Assembly (NCBI RefSeq): GCF_000328665.1
Contig: NC_019972.1
Location: forward strand, 124,001-188,000
DNA length: 64,000 bases
From: Methanomethylovorans hollandica DSM 15978
Lineage (GTDB): Archaea; Halobacteriota; Methanosarcinia; Methanosarcinales; Methanosarcinaceae
Direction: 5' to 3'
Both the position numbers and the translations under genes were made by a program. Below, piece after piece: positions 16,459 to 26,100 of the stretch (its first letter is position 1; the number at the start of each line of letters is the position of its first letter). The notes beneath the pieces were generated by a model. It saw nothing but the letters and a program-made list of their open reading frames with translations. It was not told where the DNA came from and did no database searches.

Positions 16459-19011
16459 TTAACGTGTTATAGTTAACTTTGGTTTCTGTGCATCATTTGA
16501 TACCTCAGAACTGTAGAACGCAATGTAATTTCCACTTTCTGTCTTTGCTTTCAGGAAGAAGCCAGTGTTCTTGTATTTACCACTTACATATTCTTTGACA
16601 AGCTGGGTTACATCAAATTCATAATATTTGTTATCAGGTGCTTTACTACCTGCAAATGTTAGTGAAGCATATGGAGTAGTACCTTGTGACACACCGTTCT
16701 TATCGAACCAATTTCCTCCTGCATTACTCCACGGAGTACCAGAAGCCCGGTTGTTCCAGGTAACATATTTGGGATCCCATTCCACTGGCCTGTAAACTTC
16801 TACTACAGTATCAGAAGTGCGGGTAGCTGCTGCAGGATAATACCAGTAAAGCGAGAGAGTTGCTTTAGATATTGTATCTGTTGTCTTGTACGCACTAAGA
16901 TCGAACAACAATACATCTCTGGAGCTACTTGTGCTTCTTCCAACATCAAGGTAGGTAGTAGTCGAAAGAACAGTAGTTGGAGAAGATTGTCTCAGTCGGT
17001 TGTCGTAAGTAGGTATATAAGAGACAGAACTTGGTGTATTACTAACAACTACTTTTAATGTATCTGTGGATTTCTGTCCTGCTGTATCTGTAACAGTTAG
17101 AGTTACAGTGTAAGTGCCTGCTATAGTATACGTTTTTGAAGTAGTCTTTGTAGTTGCATCAGCGTTTATTCCATTTGACACATCGAAATCCCATGAATAC
17201 GAAGCTATACCTTTGTCATCAGTTGAAGCACTTGCATCAAAACTTACAGCTGAACCAACCGTTGCAGTCTTGTCAGCGCCTGCATTTGCAACAGGAGCAT
17301 AATCTATAGAAGTTGAACCTGAAGATGGTGTAATGGTTAATTTAGGTCTCATTACAGCATTTGAATATTCTGAACTGTAGAATGCAATATAGTTTCCACT
17401 TTCAGTCTTTGCTTTGATGAAGAAACCAGTGTTCTTGTATTTGCCACTTACATACTCCTTTACTAACTGAGTGACATCAAACTCATGGTACTTGTTATCA
17501 GGCACAGTGCCAGCAGAGAATGTTACTGATGCATAAGGTGTAGTACCTTGAGATACTGCATTCTTATCATACCAGTTTCCACCTGCTATACTCCAAAGAG
17601 TTCCTGATGCCCTTGAGTTCCAGCTCACATATTTTGGGTCCCATTCAACAGGCCTGTATACTTCAACTACAGTATCAGAAGTATGGGTAGCACCTGCAGG
17701 GTAATACCAATATAGTGAGAGAGTTGCCTTTGATATTATATCAGTTGTCTTGTAAGCACTAAGGTCGAAAAACATCAAATCCCTGCTACACGATGTACTT
17801 TTTCCAACATCGAGGTAGGTAGTAGTGGAAAGAACACTCGTTGGAGAAGATTGTCTCAGTCGGTTGTCGTACTTAGGAATGTAAGAAACAGAAACAGCTG
17901 GACTTGTTGTATTTAATGCCTGCTTGATGACCCAGTATGCTGGTTTTTTGGTACCGTTGTCGTGAATTAGACCAAAGTAGTATTCTGTGTTAAGTTTTTC
18001 AGTAGTAGATATTTTCTTATCAAAAAGGTTGAATGGGAAAAACGCACCTAAAAACTCTTTTTTGTTATAGAATTCTATTGCTTGTCTGAACATTTCTTCC
18101 TGAGCTTCTTCGCTCATATAGTCAGACCCATAGTTAAAAACACCCTCTGTGATGATTTCAAACTTAGAGCCGGGTCCATATGTTGGAGCACCATATTCAG
18201 TGATCCATATTTTTTTGTCACTGTCCCCATTTTTCACCATTATTTCACGAACTGAATCAATAGACTTCCATCCATTCCACTCAACTTCACTATTTGGAGC
18301 TGCAGGATAGGTATATGGATGTAAAGCTATGGCATCAAAATAGCCTTTTGCTCCTGCTTCATAAAGCGAGTTTATAAAATCTACAGGAGAAATATTATTG
18401 TCCTTAGTAACTGCCATTGCCAACCCACCTGATATAACCCTAGCATTTGGGTTTCCTTCTTTAATTGCAGTGTATGATAGCTTTAACAATTCAGCATAAC
18501 TTTCTGCATTTGAGGCAGGGTACCATCCACCTTCAAGATTTGGCTCATTCCAGATTTCAAAGTATTCTATTGGTCCATAGGCAGATTCTTTATATCTTAT
18601 GGCTACTTGCTTGGCAAAGTAGGCAAAATCTTCGAACTCTTTAGGGGGAGATTGGCGATTCTCATTATAAAGGCCTTCCTGAATAGCCCATTCTGGGGGC
18701 AGATGTATTATTATAAGAGATTTGATGCCATATTTTTGAGCAGTTTTTGCTACTTTATCAGATGTCTCCCAGTTATAGATTCCACGTTCCTTTTCGACAG
18801 CTCTCCATTCAATGTCCCATCTGACCCAAGTTACTCCTAGTTGTGTTAGGTTTTGGAAATATTTATCCAGATTTTGTTGATCCAGATACGTCAAATCACC
18901 ACCTGCAGCAATTCCAACATTCGATGACAATGTACTTGCACTTGAACTTGCAGAAAGCAGTATTGCAACCAATACAGCCAAGAGAACACTTTCGATTAGT
19001 TTTAATGTCAT
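16459..19011 (-). CDS. Secreted glycoside-hydrolase-like protein with PKD and two disaggregatase-related repeats
   Basis: 850 residues. A signal peptide occupies about 1-27. Residues 30-375 form a (beta/alpha)8 barrel of glycoside hydrolase clan A type (GH39/GH5-like), with acid/base Glu156 in FEIWNEPN and probable nucleophile Glu272 in WITEYG. There follow a DNRLR disaggregatase-related repeat (about 375-565), a PKD domain (about 570-655) and a second DNRLR repeat (about 660-850). Methanosarcina disaggregatase separates cell aggregates by attacking the matrix polysaccharide, and these repeats are named after it; a role in cutting or binding the cell's own polysaccharide coat is likely. GAGGAG precedes the ATG. 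It lacks an anchor sequence, so it may be released or held by the repeats. Confidence 0.88.
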   Translation of the reverse strand: MTLKLIESVLLAVLVAILLSASSSASTLSSNVGIAAGGDLTYLDQQNLDKYFQNLTQLGVTWVRWDIEWRAVEKERGIYNWETSDKVAKTAQKYGIKSLIIIHLPPEWAIQEGLYNENRQSPPKEFEDFAYFAKQVAIRYKESAYGPIEYFEIWNEPNLEGGWYPASNAESYAELLKLSYTAIKEGNPNARVISGGLAMAVTKDNNISPVDFINSLYEAGAKGYFDAIALHPYTYPAAPNSEVEWNGWKSIDSVREIMVKNGDSDKKIWITEYGAPTYGPGSKFEIITEGVFNYGSDYMSEEAQEEMFRQAIEFYNKKEFLGAFFPFNLFDKKISTTEKLNTEYYFGLIHDNGTKKPAYWVIKQALNTTSPAVSVSYIPKYDNRLRQSSPTSVLSTTTYLDVGKSTSCSRDLMFFDLSAYKTTDIISKATLSLYWYYPAGATHTSDTVVEVYRPVEWDPKYVSWNSRASGTLWSIAGGNWYDKNAVSQGTTPYASVTFSAGTVPDNKYHEFDVTQLVKEYVSGKYKNTGFFIKAKTESGNYIAFYSSEYSNAVMRPKLTITPSSGSTSIDYAPVANAGADKTATVGSAVSFDASASTDDKGIASYSWDFDVSNGINADATTKTTSKTYTIAGTYTVTLTVTDTAGQKSTDTLKVVVSNTPSSVSYIPTYDNRLRQSSPTTVLSTTTYLDVGRSTSSSRDVLLFDLSAYKTTDTISKATLSLYWYYPAAATRTSDTVVEVYRPVEWDPKYVTWNNRASGTPWSNAGGNWFDKNGVSQGTTPYASLTFAGSKAPDNKYYEFDVTQLVKEYVSGKYKNTGFFLKAKTESGNYIAFYSSEVSNDAQKPKLTITR

Positions 19012-19277
19012 GATCCACTCCTCTTATTATACCATGTAACCCATAATTATTAAATCGATGTTAATAGAAAACTGGTCTGTAGAAATCCTGCTAATTCAAA
19101 CAATAATTCATGGCAATAAAATATTGAATGTAGTTTCAATATCGATGTTTTTGACGAATTCTAGCTAAAGCTATTAATTTCAATTGTTTTCTACAAAGCC
19201 AAAAAATACCTATTTTAAAAGAACGGTGCCAAAAGTAACAGAAAAGCACCAAACTTTAAATAGGGCACACATCTACT

Positions 19278-19931
19278 TTATTGAATATTAACAACGTAAT
19301 AGTTCTTGATATTGGATTCCCTGGTAGTTCCAGTATATGATATGCAATGCCTTGCTACTGCTTTGTCATTTAGATAATTTTGATCCCACACGTTTAGTCC
19401 AGTACTAGAAGGATTGCCATATAGTGCTGTATGACCACTATATACATAGCGACCTTTTGTCGAATCATATATAAAAGTGGCTATCGCTGTTCCAATTGGT
19501 ATAGTTGGGTCTACCTTTCCATTTTTCACAACTGCCCTTCCTCTATACCATGAACCTGTTGCTATATTTGGGGTTTTAGTGACAGCTTTTACAAAAGCTA
19601 CACATTGTCCATCGAAATTTGCTTGTGATGCTGGTCGGCTTGTTACTTCATTCACCTTTATAACATTGGAATATTGCTTGGCTAAAGGGAAATATTTAGA
19701 TATTGCTGTCCGCTTGACAACATCAAAATTAGAAGTGGAGTCATACATGAGGTATTCATGTAAGGGATTTGTTTGGTATGTTTTCCATTGTGCCTGAGAA
19801 CCAGCCAAGAAATTAATATTGGCTGTTGTTGCCTTTAATTCTGCTGCCTGGACTGGTGCAATTGCAATCGCAAATACACACAATAACAAAACACCTATTC
19901 TGGTTATTCCTTCCAACCTTTTTACATTCAT
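19278..19931 (-). CDS. Secreted BPSL0067/CHAP-like protein
   Basis: 217 residues with a signal peptide (about 1-29, ending APVQAA) and a C-terminal papain-like fold of the BPSL0067 type: the nucleophile cysteine in NFDGQCVAFVKAV, then WYRGRAV, IGTAIATF, a probable catalytic histidine in YSGHTALYG and LNVWDQNY. Such proteins are amidases or peptidases related to CHAP and NlpC/P60 enzymes; here the natural substrate is unknown, since this type of archaeon has no murein. The N-terminal 80 residues carry no known domain. AGGAGG precedes the ATG. It may act on surface proteins or on the walls of competing cells. Confidence 0.75.
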   Translation of the reverse strand: MNVKRLEGITRIGVLLLCVFAIAIAPVQAAELKATTANINFLAGSQAQWKTYQTNPLHEYLMYDSTSNFDVVKRTAISKYFPLAKQYSNVIKVNEVTSRPASQANFDGQCVAFVKAVTKTPNIATGSWYRGRAVVKNGKVDPTIPIGTAIATFIYDSTKGRYVYSGHTALYGNPSSTGLNVWDQNYLNDKAVARHCISYTGTTRESNIKNYYVVNIQ

Positions 19932-20480
19932 ATTTAGTCCTCCTATTCATGCAAGCGCTTCATTAAGTGGATCAGCAGATTTTCATTACAATATACTACC
20001 TTTCCATGATACGCTTGTACTACATTTTGTCTTAGTTCTAATCTCCTCTTTATCGAATACCTATAATAAGGAGAATAGTTGAACAATATCTAGTTATCTC
20101 CATATAGGTATAATTTTAGAATATACTTTATAGTAAATAATCATTTCCCTCCATTTTGGAGGATAATAGAACATTATATTTCTAATTTTACTTTGGTTGA
20201 TAAAAACAAAGACAACAAATCAGACGAAAAACAAACTGTTCACCAGTTAAAAAAGATATAGAATAGGATAGTTTTCTAATCATCTAAATATATGAATTCA
20301 AAGTGCTCATAATTCACCCTCATCATACGATAAAGAAACCACCACAATAACAAAATAAAAAAAACATTCGAGACTATGCTAAAATTTTATCCGTTTAATT
20401 TAAATAGCATTGAAATGGAGCAAATATCCTCCATTTAGGAGGAGTAGTTTTATTTACTAATATTACTGTCTGTTTTCTAA
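19932..20480. other. Long AT-rich intergenic region with two copies of a 15-base palindrome
   Basis: About 550 bases between divergent genes with no convincing ORF. CCTCCATTTTGGAGG at 20148-20162 and CCTCCATTTAGGAGG at 20428-20442 are near-identical palindromes 280 bases apart; the second lies 38 bases before the ATG at 20481. They look like operator sites for a dimeric regulator. Confidence 0.5.
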
Positions 20481-20984
20481 ATGTATTTAGTAATTTGTAA
20501 TTACGATTCTGATTCAGAAAGAAAGAGAATCGAATATGTATTTAGTAAGTCTTCATCAGAAGCAGATGATGTCAGAAAAATTCAAGGTATTACACGAATA
20601 ATAAATGATAATGATATTGAAAATCTTTTATCAGATCTATACCTACGTACATCCGCACATAACGTTTCAGTATATAAGATCTCCAAAGTTGAAGTGGATA
20701 ACTTACCTGAAACAAGGAAAATCAAATTTCAACTGAACAAATCTAAGGAAGCTGTAGATTCATTTATCAATTATTTATTAGCTCAAAAAAAAGCTATATA
20801 TAAAAACTCTATTGGTAATACAAAATATTATGAATCTGCCACAAGAAGAGGGTATGCACAAATAAGAGTGAATATAAATGAAACACTTGAGTCTGTAGAA
20901 GTTCAAGTTGAAATTAATTCCGAGGAACCAAATAGATCCCATTTAATCAATTTTTTTACTGAAGAAATTGAACTGTTTAGATAA
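20481..20984 (+). CDS. Uncharacterised protein, 167 aa
   Basis: I do not recognise this family. The protein is soluble, without signal peptide or cysteine motif, and mixes strands and helices: an N-terminal IleCysAsnTyrAsp strand, a helix with SEADDVRKIQGI, and a C-terminal part with RGYAQIRVNINETLESVEVQ and then EEIELFR. It is the first of two or three plus-strand genes in a row and ends 31 bases before the next start. A palindrome just upstream suggests a regulated promoter. Confidence 0.6.
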   Translation: MYLVICNYDSDSERKRIEYVFSKSSSEADDVRKIQGITRIINDNDIENLLSDLYLRTSAHNVSVYKISKVEVDNLPETRKIKFQLNKSKEAVDSFINYLLAQKKAIYKNSIGNTKYYESATRRGYAQIRVNINETLESVEVQVEINSEEPNRSHLINFFTEEIELFR

Positions 20985-21014
20985 AGTGTCTAAGGATTGA
21001 TAAGAGGTGCCAAT

Positions 21015-21572
21015 GTGAAATATGGTAAAGATGCTAGTTCTGAAAATAGAGAGATTTATATAAGTATTCTAAGTCCTGTCAATGTAGTGTTGAGAAAAGG
21101 GTATCAAGATTTGTTACATGAAGATGATTTTAAAAGAATACTACTCTGGAATAAGTTAGAAGAATCAAGGCAGGTTTTAGAAGAAACTACAAGTATTAGT
21201 TTGGATGAATATCATCATTTTGAAAATAAAATTGCTTTGGCACGGTTAAAGTTAGCTACTACTTTTCATAATAATAGCGATTTTTCTAATATAACAAAAA
21301 ATTTTACTGAACATGAATTTGAATTTTTTTTGATAATTGAAGAGTTTCGTATTTTTGATAGTTATTCAATTGAGGAAATTAAAAAAAATATTAAATCTAA
21401 AGACAGTAAAATATACGAATCAATCAAGAGCCATGTTGAGAAAATGAAAATTTCTAGCTACAAAATATTTGAGAACTATGAAATAAGAGAATCAATTGCT
21501 CACGCCATCAATGATTCTTATAAGGAAAGAACAGAAAAAATAGAGACGGCTTTAGTTGAATATCTATACTAA
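21015..21572 (+). CDS. Uncharacterised helical protein, 185 aa
   Basis: The start is taken as the GTG at 21015, because AGGTG precedes it by 5 bases; a TTG at 20997 is in frame but has no such site. The protein is almost wholly helical, with many charged residues (FKRILLWNKLEESRQVLEET, KIALARLKLATTF, SIKSHVEKMKISSYKIF). No family, signal peptide or membrane segment is recognised. It probably belongs with the 167-residue protein upstream, and the FGE-like membrane protein starts 45 bases after it. Confidence 0.55.
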   Translation: MKYGKDASSENREIYISILSPVNVVLRKGYQDLLHEDDFKRILLWNKLEESRQVLEETTSISLDEYHHFENKIALARLKLATTFHNNSDFSNITKNFTEHEFEFFLIIEEFRIFDSYSIEEIKKNIKSKDSKIYESIKSHVEKMKISSYKIFENYEIRESIAHAINDSYKERTEKIETALVEYLY

Positions 21573-21616
21573 AAATATCTTGATTTTATTTAATTTATAA
21601 ATATATGGGTGGGAAG

Positions 21617-23005
21617 ATGGATAAAATGGGTCAAGGAAACAATCGAAATCGGGAACTAGCCGCCTTAGATATTATACAAACCCTCAATATACTGAAAGAG
21701 AAATGTTCTACGAATCAGAACGTTTTTTCTATATGCCTTACTCTTGATATACTATCTTCTAAGTTAACCAATAAGACTAGTTTAAAGAATATTGATGTAT
21801 TAAAAAGTATGTTAGTGTCGACTTATGATGATTCTGATGTTCCAAAAGAATACGATAAAAAAAAGATAGTTGAGGTATGTAATTTCATAGAAGAGACATA
21901 TAAATCCAATCTCATTCATGAGGTAATTGATAATATTGATAATAAATACAATTCAAACTTCATTGAAGAAAAAGAAATGAAACACAATACCCAGTGTGTA
22001 GAGTGTAAAAATACGATAGATTCAGCAAATAGATTACTAATTTGTAAGGACTGTGGCGCACATTTTTGTGAAACATGTGAAACTTGGTTCAGAGGATCGA
22101 GAAAAGCTGGTGAATCGCCATTATGTAAAAAATGTTTCAACCCAAATGAAAGTCAAATATCTCAAATTAAAAAAATATTTAATAGGAAGAAACCATTCAG
22201 CATTATATTAACTGTAATAATAATGTTGTGTATTATTGGGATTATACTAAATGGTATAGGGTTTTTGCAGATTAATATAAAAGAAAATCAAACACAAAAT
22301 TTGAGCTCACAGCATGAACTGGTAAATAAGTTCGGAATGCACTTTATATTAGTTCCGAAAGGAAGCTTTTTAATGGGTTCCGAGTTAGATAGCAGCGAAA
22401 AGCCAGTCAGAGAGGTCACTTTTACAAAACAATTCTACATCGGCAAATATGAAATTACTCAACAACAATGGACTAATATAACTGGTACTAAAAATCCTTC
22501 TTATTTCCAACTACCTAACATTGGACAGATGGAAACTAATAGGCCTGTAGAAAATGTAACATGGAGTATGGCTCAAGAGTTCATTGCTAAATTGAATGAA
22601 AAAGATCCAACTCATAAATATCGTTTACCTACCGAGGCAGAATGGGAATATGCTTGTAGAGCTGGAACAAATGAAGAAAACGAATTTGACTTAGCTGATT
22701 ATGGTTGGTACAAAGAGAATTCAGGTTTTGAAACACATATAGTAGGCAGTAAACTGCCAAATGCTTGGGGTATCTATGATATGCATGGGAATGTAATCGA
22801 ATGGGTACAAGATAAGTGGCATTGGAATTACGATGGTGCTCCGATCGATGGTAGTGCTTGGGAAGATGGTAATAGTTCCGCTAGGGTAGGAAGGGGTGGG
22901 AGCAATAGCTGTGAGTCCATATGGTGTAGGTCGGCTTTTCGTAATGGATACGAACCCAACGTCACCGATGGAAGCTATGGTTTTCGTTTAGTAATGGAAA
23001 TCTAA
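21617..23005 (+). CDS. Membrane-anchored formylglycine-generating-enzyme-like protein with zinc-ribbon
   Basis: About 462 residues from the ATG at 21617, preceded by GGTGGGAAG. The N-terminal 120 residues are helical. An eight-cysteine zinc region follows (CVEC, CKDC, CETC, CKKC), then one transmembrane segment (about 196-222) and a C-terminal SUMF1/FGE domain (about 235-462: KFGMHFILVPKGSFLMGSE, YRLPTEAEWEYACRAGT, WGIYDMHGNVIEW). The end contains GGSNSCESIWCRSAFR, with two cysteines five apart as in the copper-binding pair of true formylglycine-generating enzymes. The predicted topology places this domain outside the cell. It may oxidise a cysteine in a partner protein, or simply be a sugar- or protein-binding relative. 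Confidence 0.82.
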   Translation: MDKMGQGNNRNRELAALDIIQTLNILKEKCSTNQNVFSICLTLDILSSKLTNKTSLKNIDVLKSMLVSTYDDSDVPKEYDKKKIVEVCNFIEETYKSNLIHEVIDNIDNKYNSNFIEEKEMKHNTQCVECKNTIDSANRLLICKDCGAHFCETCETWFRGSRKAGESPLCKKCFNPNESQISQIKKIFNRKKPFSIILTVIIMLCIIGIILNGIGFLQINIKENQTQNLSSQHELVNKFGMHFILVPKGSFLMGSELDSSEKPVREVTFTKQFYIGKYEITQQQWTNITGTKNPSYFQLPNIGQMETNRPVENVTWSMAQEFIAKLNEKDPTHKYRLPTEAEWEYACRAGTNEENEFDLADYGWYKENSGFETHIVGSKLPNAWGIYDMHGNVIEWVQDKWHWNYDGAPIDGSAWEDGNSSARVGRGGSNSCESIWCRSAFRNGYEPNVTDGSYGFRLVMEI

Positions 23006-23105
23006 TAACTAATGATAATATAACCATGCTGATTTCAGCAATGATGTTTAAAATACCTCGCAAAAACTCAAAAAAATACCATCCCAAATTTAACTATATC
23101 TACAT

Positions 23106-23137
23106 GAAAAAAAGGCAGAGCGAATGTATATTCGCTC
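23106..23137 (-). terminator. Terminator hairpin of the giant LVIVD/DNRLR gene
   Basis: GAGCGAATGTATATTCGCTC at 23118-23137, followed on the minus strand by seven T residues. It lies six bases after the stop codon at 23143 and matches the terminator at 16421-16453, including the flanking TCTACATGAAAAAAA. Confidence 0.75.
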
Positions 23138-23142
23138 ATATG

Positions 23143-26100
23143 TTAATGTGATATAGTTAACTTAGGTCTCTGTGCAGCATTTGATGCCTCAGAACTGTAG
23201 AATGCAATGTAATTTCCGCTTTCTGTCTTTGCCTTGAGGAAGAATCCAGTGTTCTTGTATTTACCACTTACATATTCCTGCACGAGCTGAGTTACATCAA
23301 AATCATAGTACTTGTTACCAGGTACTGTTCCAGCTGGGAATGTTATTGATGCGTAAGGTGCAGTACCCTGAGCAACTGCGTTCTTATCATACCAGCTTCC
23401 TCCTGCATTGTTCCATGAAGTTCCAGAAATTCTAGAATTCCAGGTCACATACTTTGGATCCCATTCCACTGGTCTGTAGACCTCAACTACAGTGTCAGAA
23501 GTACGTGTCTTACCTGCCGGGTAATACCAATAGAGAGACAGAGCTGCTTTGGATATGGTATCTGTGGTTTTGTAGCTGCTCAGATCGAACATCATTACCT
23601 CTCTTGCAGTAGATGAACTACGTCCAATATCAAGATAGGTGGTTGTAGAAAGTACAGTGGTTGGAGTATCTGAACGCAATCTGTTGTCATATAGAGGTGC
23701 ATAAGAAACTGAGCTTACTGGATTACTGACAGTTACCTGCAGTGTGTCTGTAGACTTTTGTCCGGAAGTATCTGTAACTGTAAGTGTTACAATGTAAGTG
23801 CCTATAGCCGTGTATGTTTTCGAAGCTGTCTTTGTAGTCGCATCAGCAGTTATGCCATTTGATTGATCAAAGTCCCATGAATAAGAAGTTATACCTTTGT
23901 CATCAGTTGAAGCACTGGCATCAAATGTCACAGCTGAACCTACTGTCGCAGTCTTATCGTCACCTGCATTTGCGATTGGCGGGTTATCGACTGAACTACT
24001 GACAACTACTTTCATTGTATCCGTAGCTTTCTGTCCAGCAGTGTCTGTGACTGTAAGCGTGACAGTATATGTTCCTGTGCCAGTGTATACGTGGGTAGCT
24101 GTGATTCCACTGGCTTCTGAAGCGATACCATTTGATACATCGAAATCCCACGAATAAGATGCAATTCCCTTATCATCAGTAGACAGGCCTGCATCAAAAT
24201 TAACCATAGAGTTTGTTGTGGCAGTTTTATCAGCCCCTGCATTTGCAACCGGCGGATTATCTACCGCAGTTGATCCTGAAACTGAAGTTACTGTTAACTT
24301 TGGCCTCATCGCAGAGTTTGAATATTCTGAGCTATAGAACGCAATGTAATTGCCACCCTCAGTTTTTGCTTTCAGGAAGAAACCTGTGTTCTTGTATTTG
24401 CCACTTGCATATTCCTGTACAAGCTGTGTAACATCAAATTCGTAGTATTTGTTATCAGGCATTGAACTACCTGCAAAGGTCATTGATGCATAAGGTGTAG
24501 TTCCCTGAGCAATTGCATTTTTATCGAACCAGTTTCCACCTGCAGTGGCCCAGGGAGTGCCAGACATTCTGGAATTCCAGGTCACATATTTTGGGTCCCA
24601 TTCCACTGGTCTATATATTTCAACGACTGTATCTGATGTACGAGTAGCACCTGCAGGATAATACCAATAGAGTGACAGAGTAGCTTTTGATATTGTGTCG
24701 GTTGTTTTATAGCTACTTAGATCGAACATCATCACATCTCTATAACTGGAAGTAGTTTTTCCAATGTCTACATAGGTGGTAGTGGAAAGCACAGTAGTTG
24801 GAGATGACTCACGTATTCTATTGTCATATGTCGGCGCATATGTAACTGTGCTTGCTGGTGTTGTTGCAGCACTTACAATTACCTGTACCGTATCCGTAGA
24901 CTTCTGACCAATTGTATCAGTGACAGTAAGTGTTACAGTGTAAGTTCCAGCTGCAGTATATGTCTTTATAGCACTCACTGTGTTTGATTCGGAAGTTATG
25001 CCATTTGATGAATCGAAATCCCATGAATAAGATGCTATGCCCTTATCATCAGTAGACAGGCTTGCATCAAATGTGACAACAGAGCCCGCAACTGCAGTTT
25101 TATCGGCTCCTGCATTTGCAACAGGAACAGTATCTGTGGAAGTAGAGCCTGAAGTAGATGTTATAGTTAACTTTGGTTTCATTGCAGCGTTTGAATATTC
25201 TGAGCTATAGAACGCAATATAATTGCCGCTTTCTGTTTTTGCCTTTATAAAAAAACCAGTGTTCTTATACTTGCCACTGACATACTCCTGTACAAGCTGA
25301 GTGACATCAAAATCATAGTATTTATTGTCAGGAACTTTGCTACCTGCAAATGTCAATGAAGCATATGGTGTAGCACCCTGAGAAACTCCATTTTTATCAA
25401 ACCAGTTACCTCCTCTGTTTGTCCATGCCACACCTGACATTCTGGAGTTCCATGTCACATATTTCGGATCCCATTCAACTGGCCTGTAAATCTCAACTAC
25501 AGTATCAGATGCACGAGTAGCACCTGCTGGATAATACCAGTAGAGTGAAAGAGTTGCTTTGGAGATCGTATCTGTTGTCTTGTACTTGCTGAGGTCGAAT
25601 AGCATTACATCTCTGCAAGTAGCTGATGTCTTTCCAACATCAAGATATGTAGTAGTGGAAAGAACAGAAGTTGCTGATAGATCCCGTAGTCGGTTGTCAT
25701 AGAGAGGTGTGTAAGAGAGAGTGGTTGGAGTTGCTGCGGGTTTAACAACTACCTGTAATGTGTCTGAGGAAATCTGTCCACTTGTGTCAGTCACAGTAAG
25801 TGTGACAGTATAGGTTCCTGCAGTTGTATATGTCTTTGTTGCAGTTATGCCACTTGCTTCGGAAGTTATACCATTTGACTCATCAAAATCCCAAGAATAA
25901 GATGTGATACCTATATCGTCAGTTGATGTACTGGCATCGAAAGTTACAGCAGAACCAGTTGTGGTATTCTTATCAGTTCCTGCATTCGCAACTGGTGGGT
26001 TATCAACAGAACTTGAAGGGAGATCCGCACGAATAATGTAAAGGTCACCAGCAGCTAGATATACATAATTTCCCGATACTTCAACATCCGTTGAAAAACT

